A stretch of DNA of 64,000 nt from Anaerolineales bacterium (GCA_020634895.1 JACKAV010000004.1:124001-188000), one strand, 5' to 3'; positions 16,384 to 25,005 are shown, counted from the stretch's first letter. Made by a program: numbers and translations. The notes: generated from the letters alone by a model not told the origin.

Positions 16384-16506
16384 GGGGGGGAGAATTTTCC
16401 TTGGAATTTCGCGGATTGTACATTATATATAATTTTATGACAATGCAAAGTTTTGACCGCAGATATAACCGACTGCCCATACACGAAAGTCTGGCTAAGA
16501 TTAATT

Positions 16507-16515
16507 TGCTATACT
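16507..16515 (+). promoter_or_regulatory. extended -10 promoter upstream of DUF2156 gene 1
   Basis: TGCTATACT (TGn-extended -10) lies within AATTTGCTATACT. The same 13-nt string recurs at 17731-17743 before the second DUF2156 gene. The gene start is about 110 nt downstream. Confidence 0.45.
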
Positions 16516-16625
16516 TTTAGAAGTAACTCTGAAAAAACTTACTCGATTATTAGACAAATACAAACCGGTAAATACCACCCTGAATCTTCTTTTAGCAGTG
16601 AGAGTGTTATGACATTTTACAGTTT

Positions 16626-17654
16626 ATGCAAAGTGATGGTTTTATCTTGACCGTTTATCCGTTATCTCCCCCCCATTCGACCATCCACGAACAACATACC
16701 CAGGCGCGAAAAATCATCGAGAATCACGGACAAACATCTCTGGCACGATTCGCTTTGCTTCCAGACAAGTCCCATTTTTTCAGCCCGGATGGTTCGGTCA
16801 TAGCTTATGTTCGGAAGGGTCGAACTGCACTGACGCTGGGTGATCCCATTGGGACAAAAGACAATACCGCCTCGTCGATTGAGGCGTTCAAGGATTTTTG
16901 CGCTCAAAACCAATGGCAGGCTTGCTTTTACCAAATCCAGCCGAATCATCTTGATATCTATGCGGATCATGGGTTTGACATAATGCGCATCGGTCAGGAA
17001 GCGATTATAGACCTGACAACATTCAACCTGGCGGGAAGTGCGGGGGGAAAGTTGCGCAATGCAGTATGCCGCATGAACCGCCTTGGTTATCATGTAAAAG
17101 TACACGAATCCCCATTAAGTGATGAACTGCTTGGCAGATTGGATGCCGTCAGCAATGAATGGCTGACCAGACGGCTGGGAAGGGAAGTCCGCTTCTCGGT
17201 TGGATGGTTCGATAAGGAATATGTGCGCCATAGTACAGTCGCCGCGGTTTACTCGCCTGAAGGCTGTATCACGGCATTTGCGAACATCGTTTCGGAAGGT
17301 CAAATCGACCGGGTCGCGCTCGACCTCATGCGGCATTGCCATAAAGTTGAGAGCCGTACAATGGATTTTCTTTTCGTATCATTTTTGGAATGGGCAAAGC
17401 AAAGAGGGCATTCGACCTTTAGCCTGGGATTCTGTCCGCTCTCCGGTATTGGAGAAAATTCTCAAGACCCTTTTATAGAGAAAGCGTTACATGTACTATA
17501 TGAAAATATAAAAGGCTACCCAAATCTCAAAGGTTTACATGCCTTCAAAGACAAATTCCATCCGCGCTGGGAATTGCGTTATATGGCATATCCCAGCTTT
17601 GCTCATTTGCCAGCCATCGGAATGGCGCTTGCCCGTGCTCACTTTGGCGACTGA
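16626..17654 (+). CDS. DUF2156 (MprF C-terminal-like) acyltransferase, soluble form
   Basis: A 342-aa stand-alone copy of the phosphatidylglycerol lysyltransferase C-terminal domain (DUF2156, tandem GNAT fold). Such domains transfer amino acids from aminoacyl-tRNA to lipids. Visible blocks are LARFALLPDKSHFFSPDG, GDPIG, RFSVGWFDKEYVRH and LGFCPLSGIGE, with a KGLHAFKDKFHPRWELRY end. There is no membrane domain, unlike the next gene, with which it is about half identical over this region. It may act on a different acceptor or as a partner. It starts at ATG 16626. Confidence 0.82.
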   Translation: MQSDGFILTVYPLSPPHSTIHEQHTQARKIIENHGQTSLARFALLPDKSHFFSPDGSVIAYVRKGRTALTLGDPIGTKDNTASSIEAFKDFCAQNQWQACFYQIQPNHLDIYADHGFDIMRIGQEAIIDLTTFNLAGSAGGKLRNAVCRMNRLGYHVKVHESPLSDELLGRLDAVSNEWLTRRLGREVRFSVGWFDKEYVRHSTVAAVYSPEGCITAFANIVSEGQIDRVALDLMRHCHKVESRTMDFLFVSFLEWAKQRGHSTFSLGFCPLSGIGENSQDPFIEKALHVLYENIKGYPNLKGLHAFKDKFHPRWELRYMAYPSFAHLPAIGMALARAHFGD

Positions 17655-17734
17655 CTTGCGATAACTTTGCTTAGAAACGTAATATTCGGGCGGTCAAATT
17701 TCCCTGCGGCAGGTCGCACAAGACATCACCAATT

Positions 17735-17743
17735 TGCTATACT
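17735..17743 (+). promoter_or_regulatory. extended -10 promoter upstream of DUF2156 gene 2
   Basis: TGCTATACT ends 46 nt before the ATG at 17790. The surrounding AATTTGCTATACT is identical to that before the first DUF2156 gene, suggesting that promoter and gene were duplicated together. Confidence 0.45.
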
Positions 17744-17789
17744 GGTAGCGAAGTCATACCTATCATTCAACTCCGGCGGTGGCGAAAAT

Positions 17790-19511
17790 ATGCTCGCAAA
17801 ATCCACAAACAAAGAACCCTCCATAACAGCCAGGTGGCTGGATACATTCCGTTCACACTCAGACGTGATCTTCGTCCGCGCAGTGGCGATAATGACGGCA
17901 GTCATGGGAATTATCAACGTCTTCTCCTCAAGCCTGCCTGCCTTGATGGAACGTTTAAGTGTGCTCGACCAGATATCCCCATTGGAGGTCACTCGCGGGA
18001 GCCGTCTCGCCACTGTAGTGGCAGGCTTCGCGCTTCTTCTCCTTTCCCGTAATCTGTGGCGGAGGAAGCAGGTTGCCTGGTTTCTGACAGTGACAATCCT
18101 CTTTACATCGGCAGTCAGCCACCTGCTCAAAGGGTTGGATTATGAAGAAGCCAGCATCGCATTTCTATTGGCGGTCTGGGTTTTTTCACTACGCCCGCAT
18201 TTTCATGCAAGATCAGATACCCCATCCATTCAGCAGGGTTTTCGTACTCTCGTCTATGCGGCTCTCTTTACGCTTGCTTATGGAACGCTCGGGTTCTATC
18301 TGTTGGATGAACATTTCAATGTAAATTTTTACTTTATTCCCGCACTGCTTCAAACGCTGGCAATGTTCGCCGAGTTCACAAACCCCGGACTGACGCCGGT
18401 CACACCGTTCGGGCAATACTTCGCCGATTCGATCTACGTCATAGCCGGAGTGACCTTGAGCTACGGTTTCTTCATGCTGGTGCGTCCTGTGCTTGTCCGC
18501 CAGCCAGCCACGGAAAATGAACGCAGCCGCGCACGATCCGTTGTCGAGGCGCATGGACGATCAGCGCTGGCGCGGATGACTCTCTTCAAGGACAAGTCCT
18601 ATTTTTTCAGCGCCAACGGAACAATGCTGGCGTATGTGGTCAAAGGGAGAATCGCCATCGTGTTGGGCGACCCGCTCGGAGCGGCGGAAGATGCGGGCGC
18701 ATCCATTACGGAGTTCAATGATTTCTGTGTCCGCAATGACTGGCGCCCGTGTTTTTATCAGGTCAGTTCGGAATATCTACCGGTGTACAAGGGTGCGGGA
18801 TTTAGTTATTTCAGCATCGGCGAGGAAGCCATCGTCGATCTTTCCAATTTCACAATGGAAGGCAAGGCTGGCAAGGAGTTTCGCAATGTGGCGAACAAAC
18901 TTGGCAAGCTTGGGCATCGCGTTGATATATATGAACCGCCGCTCAGCCGCGAATTGATCGGTGAGCTGCGAGCCGTCAGCGATGAATGGTTGTTCGCAAT
19001 GCATGGCAGCGAGATGCGTTTTTCCGTCGGCTGGTTCGATGACGAATACGTGCGCAATAGTGTAACGGCTGTGGCTCGTGATGCAGACGGGCATATCAGC
19101 GCGTTTGCAAATGTTGTGCCGGAATATCAACGCAACGGGGTTTCACTGGACTTGATGCGCCGCCGTCACCAAATCGAGAACGGCACGATGGACCTGCTCT
19201 TCACTTCGTTCTTTGAATGGGCAAAACAAAAGGGATACGCAACCTTCGGACTCGGACTCAGCGCGCTCTCGGGCATTGGCGAAAAGTCAGATGACCCTGC
19301 CGTGGAAAAAGTGCTGCGCCTCCTTTCGGACAACGTGAGCCGGTTCTACAACTTCAAGGGACTCCACTCCTTCAAAGGGAAATTCCACCCCATTTGGGAG
19401 CCGCGCTATCTGGTTTATTTGGAGTCAGCAAATCTTCCCGCCATCGGGACGGCACTCGTCCGCGCCCACAGCGGGGATAATTTCCTGTGGGGATATTTGA
19501 AAAACAAGTGA
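17790..19511 (+). CDS. MprF-like membrane protein with C-terminal DUF2156 domain
   Basis: A 573-aa protein. About residues 25-240 contain six or more hydrophobic helices; the rest is a DUF2156 domain like that of the upstream gene (LARMTLFKDKSYFFSANG, GDPLG, MRFSVGWFDDEYVRN, LGLSALSGIGEKS, KGLHSFKGKFHPIWEPRY). This is the layout of bifunctional lysyl-phosphatidylglycerol synthase/flippase, though with a shorter membrane part than MprF. The likely role is aminoacylation of membrane lipids. The start is ATG 17790; an upstream TTG at 17667 would add 41 non-family residues. It follows its soluble paralogue on the same strand. Confidence 0.85.
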   Translation: MLAKSTNKEPSITARWLDTFRSHSDVIFVRAVAIMTAVMGIINVFSSSLPALMERLSVLDQISPLEVTRGSRLATVVAGFALLLLSRNLWRRKQVAWFLTVTILFTSAVSHLLKGLDYEEASIAFLLAVWVFSLRPHFHARSDTPSIQQGFRTLVYAALFTLAYGTLGFYLLDEHFNVNFYFIPALLQTLAMFAEFTNPGLTPVTPFGQYFADSIYVIAGVTLSYGFFMLVRPVLVRQPATENERSRARSVVEAHGRSALARMTLFKDKSYFFSANGTMLAYVVKGRIAIVLGDPLGAAEDAGASITEFNDFCVRNDWRPCFYQVSSEYLPVYKGAGFSYFSIGEEAIVDLSNFTMEGKAGKEFRNVANKLGKLGHRVDIYEPPLSRELIGELRAVSDEWLFAMHGSEMRFSVGWFDDEYVRNSVTAVARDADGHISAFANVVPEYQRNGVSLDLMRRRHQIENGTMDLLFTSFFEWAKQKGYATFGLGLSALSGIGEKSDDPAVEKVLRLLSDNVSRFYNFKGLHSFKGKFHPIWEPRYLVYLESANLPAIGTALVRAHSGDNFLWGYLKNK

Positions 19512-19685
19512 GACACCCCGAGAAATTCGCTAAAATATTCGACATTTATTAACCTCTCCTTGGCATCTCAAGAAATATTATCTATCTTTCGCAATAGCAT
19601 CCCTCTGGTTATCGTTCAAGGAAAAGGGACAAGCCAGATAAGCAGTCCTAATTTATAAAATATCAAGAAGGAAATAATTCAAGTC

Positions 19686-20726
19686 ATGACCACTGTTGAA
19701 GCCACGGGTACTGAACGCACTATCATACAATGGGTGGATGTTGCCCGCTTTTTATGCGCCTTTTTTGTGGTCCTTGCCCATGTAACAGGATGGGGGAGTA
19801 ATGGCAACTTTGCACAATCCTTTTATTACTCAATATCCCGCGTAGGGGTTCCAATCTTTTTTCTACTCAGCGGGTACCTTTTACTCTCCAAAGAAGAGAA
19901 TTTATCCATTTTCTTCAAAAAGCGAATATCCAAGGTCCTTATTCCGTTCCTTGTGTGGTCGATCATTTACGATGCAGCATATTCCCAGCCGATTACAGAA
20001 ACTGTTTTTTCATTAAAATCTGCAATAGGGTTGTTTGTCCGTATTATCCGCGGACCGCGGGCTGGGCACCTTTGGTTCTTATATTACTTGATAGGTTTGT
20101 ATCTATTAGTGCCAATTCTGCGTGTTTTCGTTAAACATGCCAGGAAAACTGAATTTTTATATTATGTATTTCTCTGGCTCCTGGTCACATCTTTTCTCCC
20201 GATTATTGAAGCTTTTACACCCATTAAGAACGGTTTCGAAATTTACATGGCATCCGGGTATTTAGGGTATTACCTGCTTGGCTACTATATTGGGAATGCC
20301 GAAAATTCCACGAAATTATTTTATTGGGGTGTTGGTCTTTTTATATTCGGATTCTTGACAACATTCTCTGTCTTTTATTTCGATCTTCCTCCGCTTGATA
20401 ACGAATTGGTTTTTCGAAGTTACACCAGCTTCAATATCGTTATGATGTCTCTCGGCGCATTTATTTTGATGAAGACTCTGGGAGAAAAAAGCGGAACTGC
20501 CTTTAGTAAACTGTCTAAAGCAGCCAGTCAGCACAGTTTTGGAATATATCTGATACATTTTCTAGTGTTGGACTGGATGGCGTTTACCTGGGAAGGCTGG
20601 GGGTTTGATCGCCAGGATGGAAGCCCACTATTTGTCATTCCGTTAGTGGCAATCATCGCCTTCTTAATTTCATGGGCTGGCACATATATGATCAGAAAAA
20701 TCCCTGTTCTAAGAGCAATCGTATAG
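19686..20726 (+). CDS. acyltransferase 3 family membrane protein
   Basis: A 346-aa integral membrane protein of the acyltransferase-3 family (OafA/WecH-like). It opens with IQWVDVARFLCAFFVVLAHV, carrying the conserved His of the first helix, then RVGVPIFFLLSGYLL, KKRISKVLIPFLVWS, and about ten hydrophobic helices in all. These enzymes O-acetylate surface sugars or other exported molecules. The base composition is visibly more AT-rich than the neighbours, which hints at a later arrival. It is a lone gene with a 170-nt AT-rich leader; AAGAAGGAAA before the start is a weak ribosome-binding site. Confidence 0.88.
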   Translation: MTTVEATGTERTIIQWVDVARFLCAFFVVLAHVTGWGSNGNFAQSFYYSISRVGVPIFFLLSGYLLLSKEENLSIFFKKRISKVLIPFLVWSIIYDAAYSQPITETVFSLKSAIGLFVRIIRGPRAGHLWFLYYLIGLYLLVPILRVFVKHARKTEFLYYVFLWLLVTSFLPIIEAFTPIKNGFEIYMASGYLGYYLLGYYIGNAENSTKLFYWGVGLFIFGFLTTFSVFYFDLPPLDNELVFRSYTSFNIVMMSLGAFILMKTLGEKSGTAFSKLSKAASQHSFGIYLIHFLVLDWMAFTWEGWGFDRQDGSPLFVIPLVAIIAFLISWAGTYMIRKIPVLRAIV

Positions 20727-20733
20727 CTGGAAA

Positions 20734-21315
20734 TTATCCTTTTAATCGCAGCGCCACGACCTCATTCCATAGCAACACGGCAAGGATAAAGACATAAAAT
20801 GCCGCGCCTTTGATGAAAAAAGCAGGTGCAACCAAGGATACAGTTCCCCACGTATAAGCGGCGAGATTCTTCCAACGCTCATCATTGCGGAAGGCGAAGC
20901 CGAGGACGATCATGGCGGGGAAAAGCGTCAGACCAAGCAGGACGAATGAGAGGTCGTGCAGACGTCCATGCCAGGTGGCGGGGGTGTCACGAATGGTTGG
21001 GTCGGTGGTGAAGGCTAAAGCAGCGAGAAATAGACCGGCACACGCCAGCAATGTAGTGCCAAGTATGGAAGCAGTACCCGGCTCTAGGCCCAGAAAGAGG
21101 CGGCGGGCGAAAAGGGACATGAGTGCTCCGGTGACGATAAAGGTCACGGTCATGATCCATCCAAATCGACCGAGCGCCAGCCCGCTGGGCCAGTCGAAAG
21201 TCGGCGCATAAAGCGGATGCCAGCCAAGGCTGAGCAAAAAATCGTAGTTGACGATGGTAAGCGTGACGAGAACTGCGGCAAAAAGAATCGGGCCGATAAG
21301 AAAGATTCGTTTCAT
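20734..21315 (-). CDS. DUF998 family membrane protein
   Basis: A 193-aa protein with five to six hydrophobic helices, matching the DUF998 family (LGRFGWIMTVTFIVTGALM, then FTTDPTI...TWHGRLHDLSFVLLG). The acidic FTTDP and WHGRLHDL elements are typical. Function unknown. It converges with the acyltransferase gene, leaving only 7 nt between stops, and shares its strand with the small membrane protein upstream, from which a hairpin separates it. Confidence 0.75.
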   Translation of the reverse strand: MKRIFLIGPILFAAVLVTLTIVNYDFLLSLGWHPLYAPTFDWPSGLALGRFGWIMTVTFIVTGALMSLFARRLFLGLEPGTASILGTTLLACAGLFLAALAFTTDPTIRDTPATWHGRLHDLSFVLLGLTLFPAMIVLGFAFRNDERWKNLAAYTWGTVSLVAPAFFIKGAAFYVFILAVLLWNEVVALRLKG

Positions 21316-21321
21316 ACATTA

Positions 21322-21349
21322 AGAAAGCCCCGCTTGCGCGGGGCTTTTT
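21322..21349 (-). terminator. terminator hairpin between two membrane-protein genes
   Basis: AAAGCCCCGC and GCGGGGCTTT form a GC-rich stem around a small loop, with T-rich ends on both strands. It lies directly after the stop of the 21351-21755 gene. Confidence 0.75.
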
Positions 21350-21350
21350 A

Positions 21351-21755
21351 TTAGTTCGGTTGAAGCGACCAGCCGACGGGCAGGCGGCTTACGCCGAGAT
21401 AGATAAATACCAACGCGCCGAGAATGCAGAACAATGTGTTGCGAAAACGGATCTTATCTTCGGCATTCTTCCAGCGCGCGGGCAGGTGACCAAGTATGAT
21501 GGCAATCAGCATGGCGCCGGCATGTTCGACGCGAACCATTTGAAAGCCGGTTCTGGTGCTGAACCAGACGAACAGGATAATGCCAAGTGTGGCTTGAAGG
21601 TCGAGCAGACCGCTGAAACCGGCGGCAAGACCGCGGTCCATGCCTTTGAATGCGCCGCCGCCCAGCCAGCCAATGGCGAATTTGACCACGGCAACGAGAG
21701 CAACGAGCACGATCAGCCAGCGAATAATGGAATGAATGGTAAGCAATGTTAACAT
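21351..21755 (-). CDS. small conserved membrane protein of unknown function
   Basis: A 134-aa protein with four hydrophobic segments (TIHSIIRWLIVLVALVAVVKF; FSGLLDLQATLGIILFVWF; HAGAMLIAIILGHL; TLFCILGALVFIYLGV). I recognise no named family. The H-x-x-x-R-W start and paired conserved His residues suggest a heme- or quinone-associated membrane fold, but that is a guess. A separate promoter is likely, because a terminator follows its stop. Confidence 0.6.
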   Translation of the reverse strand: MLTLLTIHSIIRWLIVLVALVAVVKFAIGWLGGGAFKGMDRGLAAGFSGLLDLQATLGIILFVWFSTRTGFQMVRVEHAGAMLIAIILGHLPARWKNAEDKIRFRNTLFCILGALVFIYLGVSRLPVGWSLQPN

Positions 21756-21878
21756 CTAATTCTCCGATCTATTTTGTAAGTGAAGAGACATTTTTGAATT
21801 ATACGACAGACACGCATCACGCCGGTTGGTTGAGTTTATAATCTGTTCAGGCTTGAATAAAATTTTCTGGAGGAATCC

Positions 21879-22652
21879 ATGACCTACACCACCATCCTGA
21901 CCGAAACGCGCGGACGCGTTGGCATTGTACAGTTGAACCGTCCGAAACAGATGAATGCCTTCAACCTCGCCATGTTGGGCGAAGTGTTCGACGCGATGGA
22001 AGTATTCGATAAAGATGAAACCATCGGCGCGATCATCGTCACTGGCAATGAAAAAGCATTCGCCGCCGGAGCTGACATCAAAGAAATGGCGGAAGTCACG
22101 TACGCACAGATGGTCGTTGAAGAACGCGTCCGGGTTTGGGATCGCATTCGCGGCATCCGCAAGCCGGTGATAGCCGCGGTTTCCGGTTGGGCGTTGGGCG
22201 GCGGCTGTGAATTCGTCCTCGCCTGTGATATGGTCGTGGCAAGTGAGTCCGCCAAGTTCGGTCAGCCTGAGATCACCATCGGCGTCATCCCCGGCGCGGG
22301 CGGCACACAGCGATTGGCTCGTCTCGTCGGCAAACAGCTTGCAATGGAAATGGTCATCAACAACCGCACCTTAACCGCCGCCGAAGCGCAGCAATTCGGT
22401 TTGGTTAATCGCGTCGTTGCTGTGGAAGGTTATCTCGATGCCGCCGCTGCCTTTGCGGAAGAGATCGCCTCGCGCGCGCCGATGGCTGTCCGCATGGCGA
22501 AGGACGCCGTCAACGCCGCATTCGAAACCACGCTCACCGAAGGTCTCGCCGTCGAGAAGCGTGATTTTTATCAACTCTTCGCGACCGAAGATCAAAAGGA
22601 AGGCATGCAAGCCTTCATCGAAAAACGTCAACCCAATTGGAAAGGCAAGTAG
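21879..22652 (+). CDS. enoyl-CoA hydratase/isomerase (crotonase family)
   Basis: A 257-aa crotonase-fold enzyme that hydrates trans-2-enoyl-CoA in beta-oxidation or butanoate metabolism. Oxyanion-hole segment AFAAGADIKEM and the ALGGGCEFVLACD and FGQPEITIGVIPGAGGTQRL blocks are present, with both catalytic Glu (in GGGCE and QPEI). A TATAAT at 21837-21842 and GGAGG shortly before the ATG support the start. No other fatty-acid gene is adjacent, so the physiological substrate is open. Confidence 0.93.
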   Translation: MTYTTILTETRGRVGIVQLNRPKQMNAFNLAMLGEVFDAMEVFDKDETIGAIIVTGNEKAFAAGADIKEMAEVTYAQMVVEERVRVWDRIRGIRKPVIAAVSGWALGGGCEFVLACDMVVASESAKFGQPEITIGVIPGAGGTQRLARLVGKQLAMEMVINNRTLTAAEAQQFGLVNRVVAVEGYLDAAAAFAEEIASRAPMAVRMAKDAVNAAFETTLTEGLAVEKRDFYQLFATEDQKEGMQAFIEKRQPNWKGK

Positions 22653-22741
22653 TTTTGTTGTTCTTTAGTTGAGTGGTTACATAGTCGCATGATCGACTCC
22701 GACTACTCGACTATTCAACCATTTGACTATTCGACTACACC

Positions 22742-23491
22742 ATGCCCGCCTCTTTTTCTGACTATAAAACTGCTCTCTCCGACCTGAGCCTGAGAAAACG
22801 CCTTGTGCTTGTCCACGCTTCGCCCGCTGTCAACGCGGATGAATTGCTCTACTCCCTGCTCGAAACCACAGGCGGATTCTTCACCCCGTCCTTTACGCCC
22901 AAATCCCTTCTGCCGCTTGATTTTCCCCCTGTCCATTCAGATGCGGATGCGCAAAGGTTGGCTAGTCCCTTCGCCATGTCCACGCCTGCGGATGAAGCCT
23001 TTGGCAAATTTCCGGAACTTATCCGCAAGCACGCAAATGGAAAGCGCTCAACTCACCCAGTCTTATCCTTCGCTGGCATCGGCGCGGACGATGTCATCAA
23101 TTCGCAAACCGTCCATGATCCGTATGCTCCCATTGCAGCCATGGCAGAGGAAGACGGTGTTATCCTGCTCATCGGCATGGACCAGCGAGTCAACTTCAGC
23201 ATTCATTATGGGGAAAAACTCGCCGGACGCATGCAGTTCATCCGTTGGGCGCTGACGGAGGATGGTGTGGCCGAATGTCCGCAATTCCCCGGCGACCCGG
23301 AAGGGTTCAACGCCATCGCAGCAGATATCAAGCCATTCACCCGTCAAGCCGAAGTTGACGGGGTTAACATCCAAGCCATTCCAGTCAATGAATTGCTGCG
23401 ATCGGTCGTTAACAGAATCCATTCGGATGCCTACGCCCTCCTATGCGGACGGTCTGACTGTGAGTTATGTGAAGCGGTTCGGTGGGGATAA
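22742..23491 (+). CDS. AAC(3)-fold N-acetyltransferase-like protein
   Basis: A 249-aa protein resembling the aminoglycoside 3-N-acetyltransferase family (PF02522-type fold, unrelated to GNAT). Seen: LVLVHASPA at the N-terminus, GGFFTPSFT, ANGKRSTHPVLSFAGIG (the S-x-H-P motif), HDPYAPIAAMAEEDGVILLIGMD, and a paired C-terminal cysteine cluster (CGRSDCELC). Many environmental members are not resistance genes, and the C-terminal CxxxxCxxC is unusual for AAC(3). True substrate unknown. The 89-nt leader holds CGACTA(C/T)TCGACTATTC micro-repeats. Confidence 0.7.
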   Translation: MPASFSDYKTALSDLSLRKRLVLVHASPAVNADELLYSLLETTGGFFTPSFTPKSLLPLDFPPVHSDADAQRLASPFAMSTPADEAFGKFPELIRKHANGKRSTHPVLSFAGIGADDVINSQTVHDPYAPIAAMAEEDGVILLIGMDQRVNFSIHYGEKLAGRMQFIRWALTEDGVAECPQFPGDPEGFNAIAADIKPFTRQAEVDGVNIQAIPVNELLRSVVNRIHSDAYALLCGRSDCELCEAVRWG

Positions 23492-23512
23492 ACTACGGAG
23501 TAAGTTGAAATT

Positions 23513-23542
23513 AAAAAACGAGGCTTTGCGCCTCGTTTTTTT
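23513..23542. terminator. bidirectional terminator
   Basis: AAAAAACGAGGC and GCCTCGTTTTTTT form a stem with A/T runs on both sides. It serves the convergent AAC(3)-like gene (+) and alpha/beta hydrolase gene (-). Confidence 0.88.
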
Positions 23543-23546
23543 CCTG

Positions 23547-24329
23547 TTATTCAATTCCCTTTTCATTCAGCCATTCATTAATTCGCTCTGCCACAGACCG
23601 CCAGCCTTTTTCCAGCATCATATCGTGTGCCATCGGGAAGAATTCCGCTTTTGTATTATAGACACGGGCTGTATGCTGAACGTCGCTCATGGCGATCACT
23701 GTGTCTCTGTCCGCGCCGAGGACGAGCAGCGGGGTTTTGATTTTCTGCGGCTTGGCAAGGTTTAGTCCAAGCAGGTCGAGATACATGCGGAAAGATTCGT
23801 CGTTGAGTTTGGCGTGATATTTCAACAATTCATCCTGGGGAAAATCATCCGAGAAGAATGCCCAACGCGTGTGGTTGGGCGTTTCCACAACAGGTGCAAG
23901 CCGGAATTGGGTCAACACTTTGAACAAGGTGAGCGGGCTGTGTTTGAAGACCAGCCATGTTGCATACCATAATCCATTGGGCGGGTTCGAGCCGAGCAAA
24001 GCGCCTGCCGGGGCGGAGTTTCGTTCGAGATATTTCTGGACGACGAATCCGCCCATGGAGTGACCGATCACTACCGGCGGAGTCGGAAGCGTCTTCGCTA
24101 TTTCCTCCACATCGTTGACATAATCCATGATCCCGCTGCCTTGAATCTTCCCTTCGCTGCCGGCATGTCCGCGCAGGCTGAGGGCAGTGACGTGCCAGCC
24201 CGCATCCGCAAAGAAGGGCAGGAAGAATTCATCCCAGCACCAGGCGCCATGCCACATCCCGTGGACGAAAAGCAGGGGTGTTTTATGTTTAGGGTTTGCA
24301 GGTGTGCGGGTGATGGTTTCGAGTTTCAT
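23547..24329 (-). CDS. alpha/beta hydrolase
   Basis: A 260-aa soluble alpha/beta hydrolase. FVHGMWHGAWCWDEFF gives the oxyanion-hole HG motif, VIGHSMGGFV the nucleophile elbow (Ser), VLGADRDTVI the Asp region and FPMAHDMMLE the His. All members of the catalytic triad are present. Substrate cannot be predicted. It is a lone gene ending at a bidirectional terminator, and its start lies about 30 nt from the duplicated tRNA-Lys tail. Confidence 0.85.
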   Translation of the reverse strand: MKLETITRTPANPKHKTPLLFVHGMWHGAWCWDEFFLPFFADAGWHVTALSLRGHAGSEGKIQGSGIMDYVNDVEEIAKTLPTPPVVIGHSMGGFVVQKYLERNSAPAGALLGSNPPNGLWYATWLVFKHSPLTLFKVLTQFRLAPVVETPNHTRWAFFSDDFPQDELLKYHAKLNDESFRMYLDLLGLNLAKPQKIKTPLLVLGADRDTVIAMSDVQHTARVYNTKAEFFPMAHDMMLEKGWRSVAERINEWLNEKGIE

Positions 24330-24357
24330 GGCAGACTCCTTTTTCCAAGTTTACCTG

Positions 24358-24440
24358 AAAACAAAAATCCCCTGTCTTATACAAGGGATTCTGTAAGCGC
24401 GGAGAGAATCGAATATCATCCCTCGATGGGGCGCACAACA
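24358..24440 (-). pseudogene. decayed duplicate of tRNA-Lys 3' end plus terminator
   Basis: The stretch AAACAAAAATCCCCTGT... then AAGCGCGGAGAGAATCGAA repeats, with many substitutions, the block at 24441-24495 (the same hairpin arm, then GAGCGCGGAGGGGATCGAA, which is the T-arm and acceptor end of tRNA-Lys). Only the 3' part of the tRNA is represented, and the T-stem no longer pairs. It looks like a tandem duplication or a relic of insertion at the tRNA 3' end. Confidence 0.6.
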
Positions 24441-24442
24441 AA

Positions 24443-24475
24443 ACAAAAATCCCCTGCAATGCAGGGGATTTTTGT
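24443..24475 (-). terminator. terminator after tRNA-Lys
   Basis: ACAAAAATCCCCTGC and GCAGGGGATTTTTGT are perfectly complementary around a 3-nt loop, with T runs on both strands. It directly abuts the tRNA 3' end. Confidence 0.85.
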
Positions 24476-24546
24476 GAGCGCGGAGGGGATCGAACCCTCA
24501 ACAAACGGCTTAAAAGGCCGCTGCTCTACCATTGAGCTACGCGCCC
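24475..24546 (-). tRNA. tRNA-Lys (TTT)
   Basis: Minus strand: acceptor GGGCGCG pairs with CGCGCTC (one G-T), D-arm AGCTCAATGGTAGAGCA, anticodon loop CTTTTAA with anticodon TTT at 24512-24514, T-arm GAGGGTTCGATCCCCTC, discriminator A. CCA is not encoded. Confidence 0.95.
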
Positions 24547-24646
24547 ATCTTTAAAGCGGTGTGCATTCTATCACGGCAGGATACAGGCGTCAACGTAAAG
24601 TAATAAATGAAGATAACGCACCGTCCAAGCGACGGAGGCAAAACTT

Positions 24647-24970
24647 ATGAGCTCAGTTAAATATGTTACCGAACAGGACTTCCAGGAGGAAGTTATCAGC
24701 GCGCAGACCCCGGTCTTGGTCGATTTTACGGCGGATTGGTGTCAGCCGTGCAAGATGATCGCTCCCATCGTCGAGCAGCTTGCAGGCGAATGGGACGGCA
24801 AGGTCAAGGTCGTCAAGTTGGATGCAGACCAGAATCCTGCCATCATGATGCAATACGGTGTGATGGGCATCCCGACCTTGATGCTCTTCAAGAGCGGCGA
24901 GGTCAAGGAACGCATTACCGGTTTTCTGCCAAAAGATAAGATCGAAGCCAAAGTCACAGCGCATGTGTAA
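24647..24970 (+). CDS. trxA: thioredoxin
   Basis: A 107-aa cytosolic thioredoxin. The active site is WCQPC (residues about 31-35), with Gln where the classical enzyme has Gly; the cis-Pro motif GIPTLMLF is present. It reduces protein disulfides with thioredoxin reductase. The Q variant is seen in some thioredoxins and may shift redox potential. GGAGG lies about 10 nt before the ATG. It is a single gene ended by a terminator at 24977-25005. Confidence 0.92.
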   Translation: MSSVKYVTEQDFQEEVISAQTPVLVDFTADWCQPCKMIAPIVEQLAGEWDGKVKVVKLDADQNPAIMMQYGVMGIPTLMLFKSGEVKERITGFLPKDKIEAKVTAHV

Positions 24971-24976
24971 CACCAA

Positions 24977-25005
24977 AAGGAGTCGGAAAACCCGGCTCCT
25001 TTTGC
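24977..25005 (+). terminator. terminator after thioredoxin
   Basis: AAAAGGAGTCGG and CCCGGCTCCTTTT pair around AAAA with one bulge, ending in TTTTG. It separates trxA from the infC operon. Confidence 0.75.

Noticed and set aside
17667..17789. A longer start (TTG 17667) for the MprF-like protein.
   Set aside because: The extra 41 residues contain the promoter region and do not resemble the family; ATG 17790 follows the -10 box at a normal distance.
22742..23491. Aminoglycoside resistance gene.
   Set aside because: Only the fold is supported. Many environmental AAC(3)-like proteins are not resistance enzymes, and no mobile element is adjacent.
24395..24440. A second tRNA gene next to tRNA-Lys.
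   Set aside because: Only the 3' T-arm and acceptor region is present, and the stems no longer pair; scored as a decayed copy.
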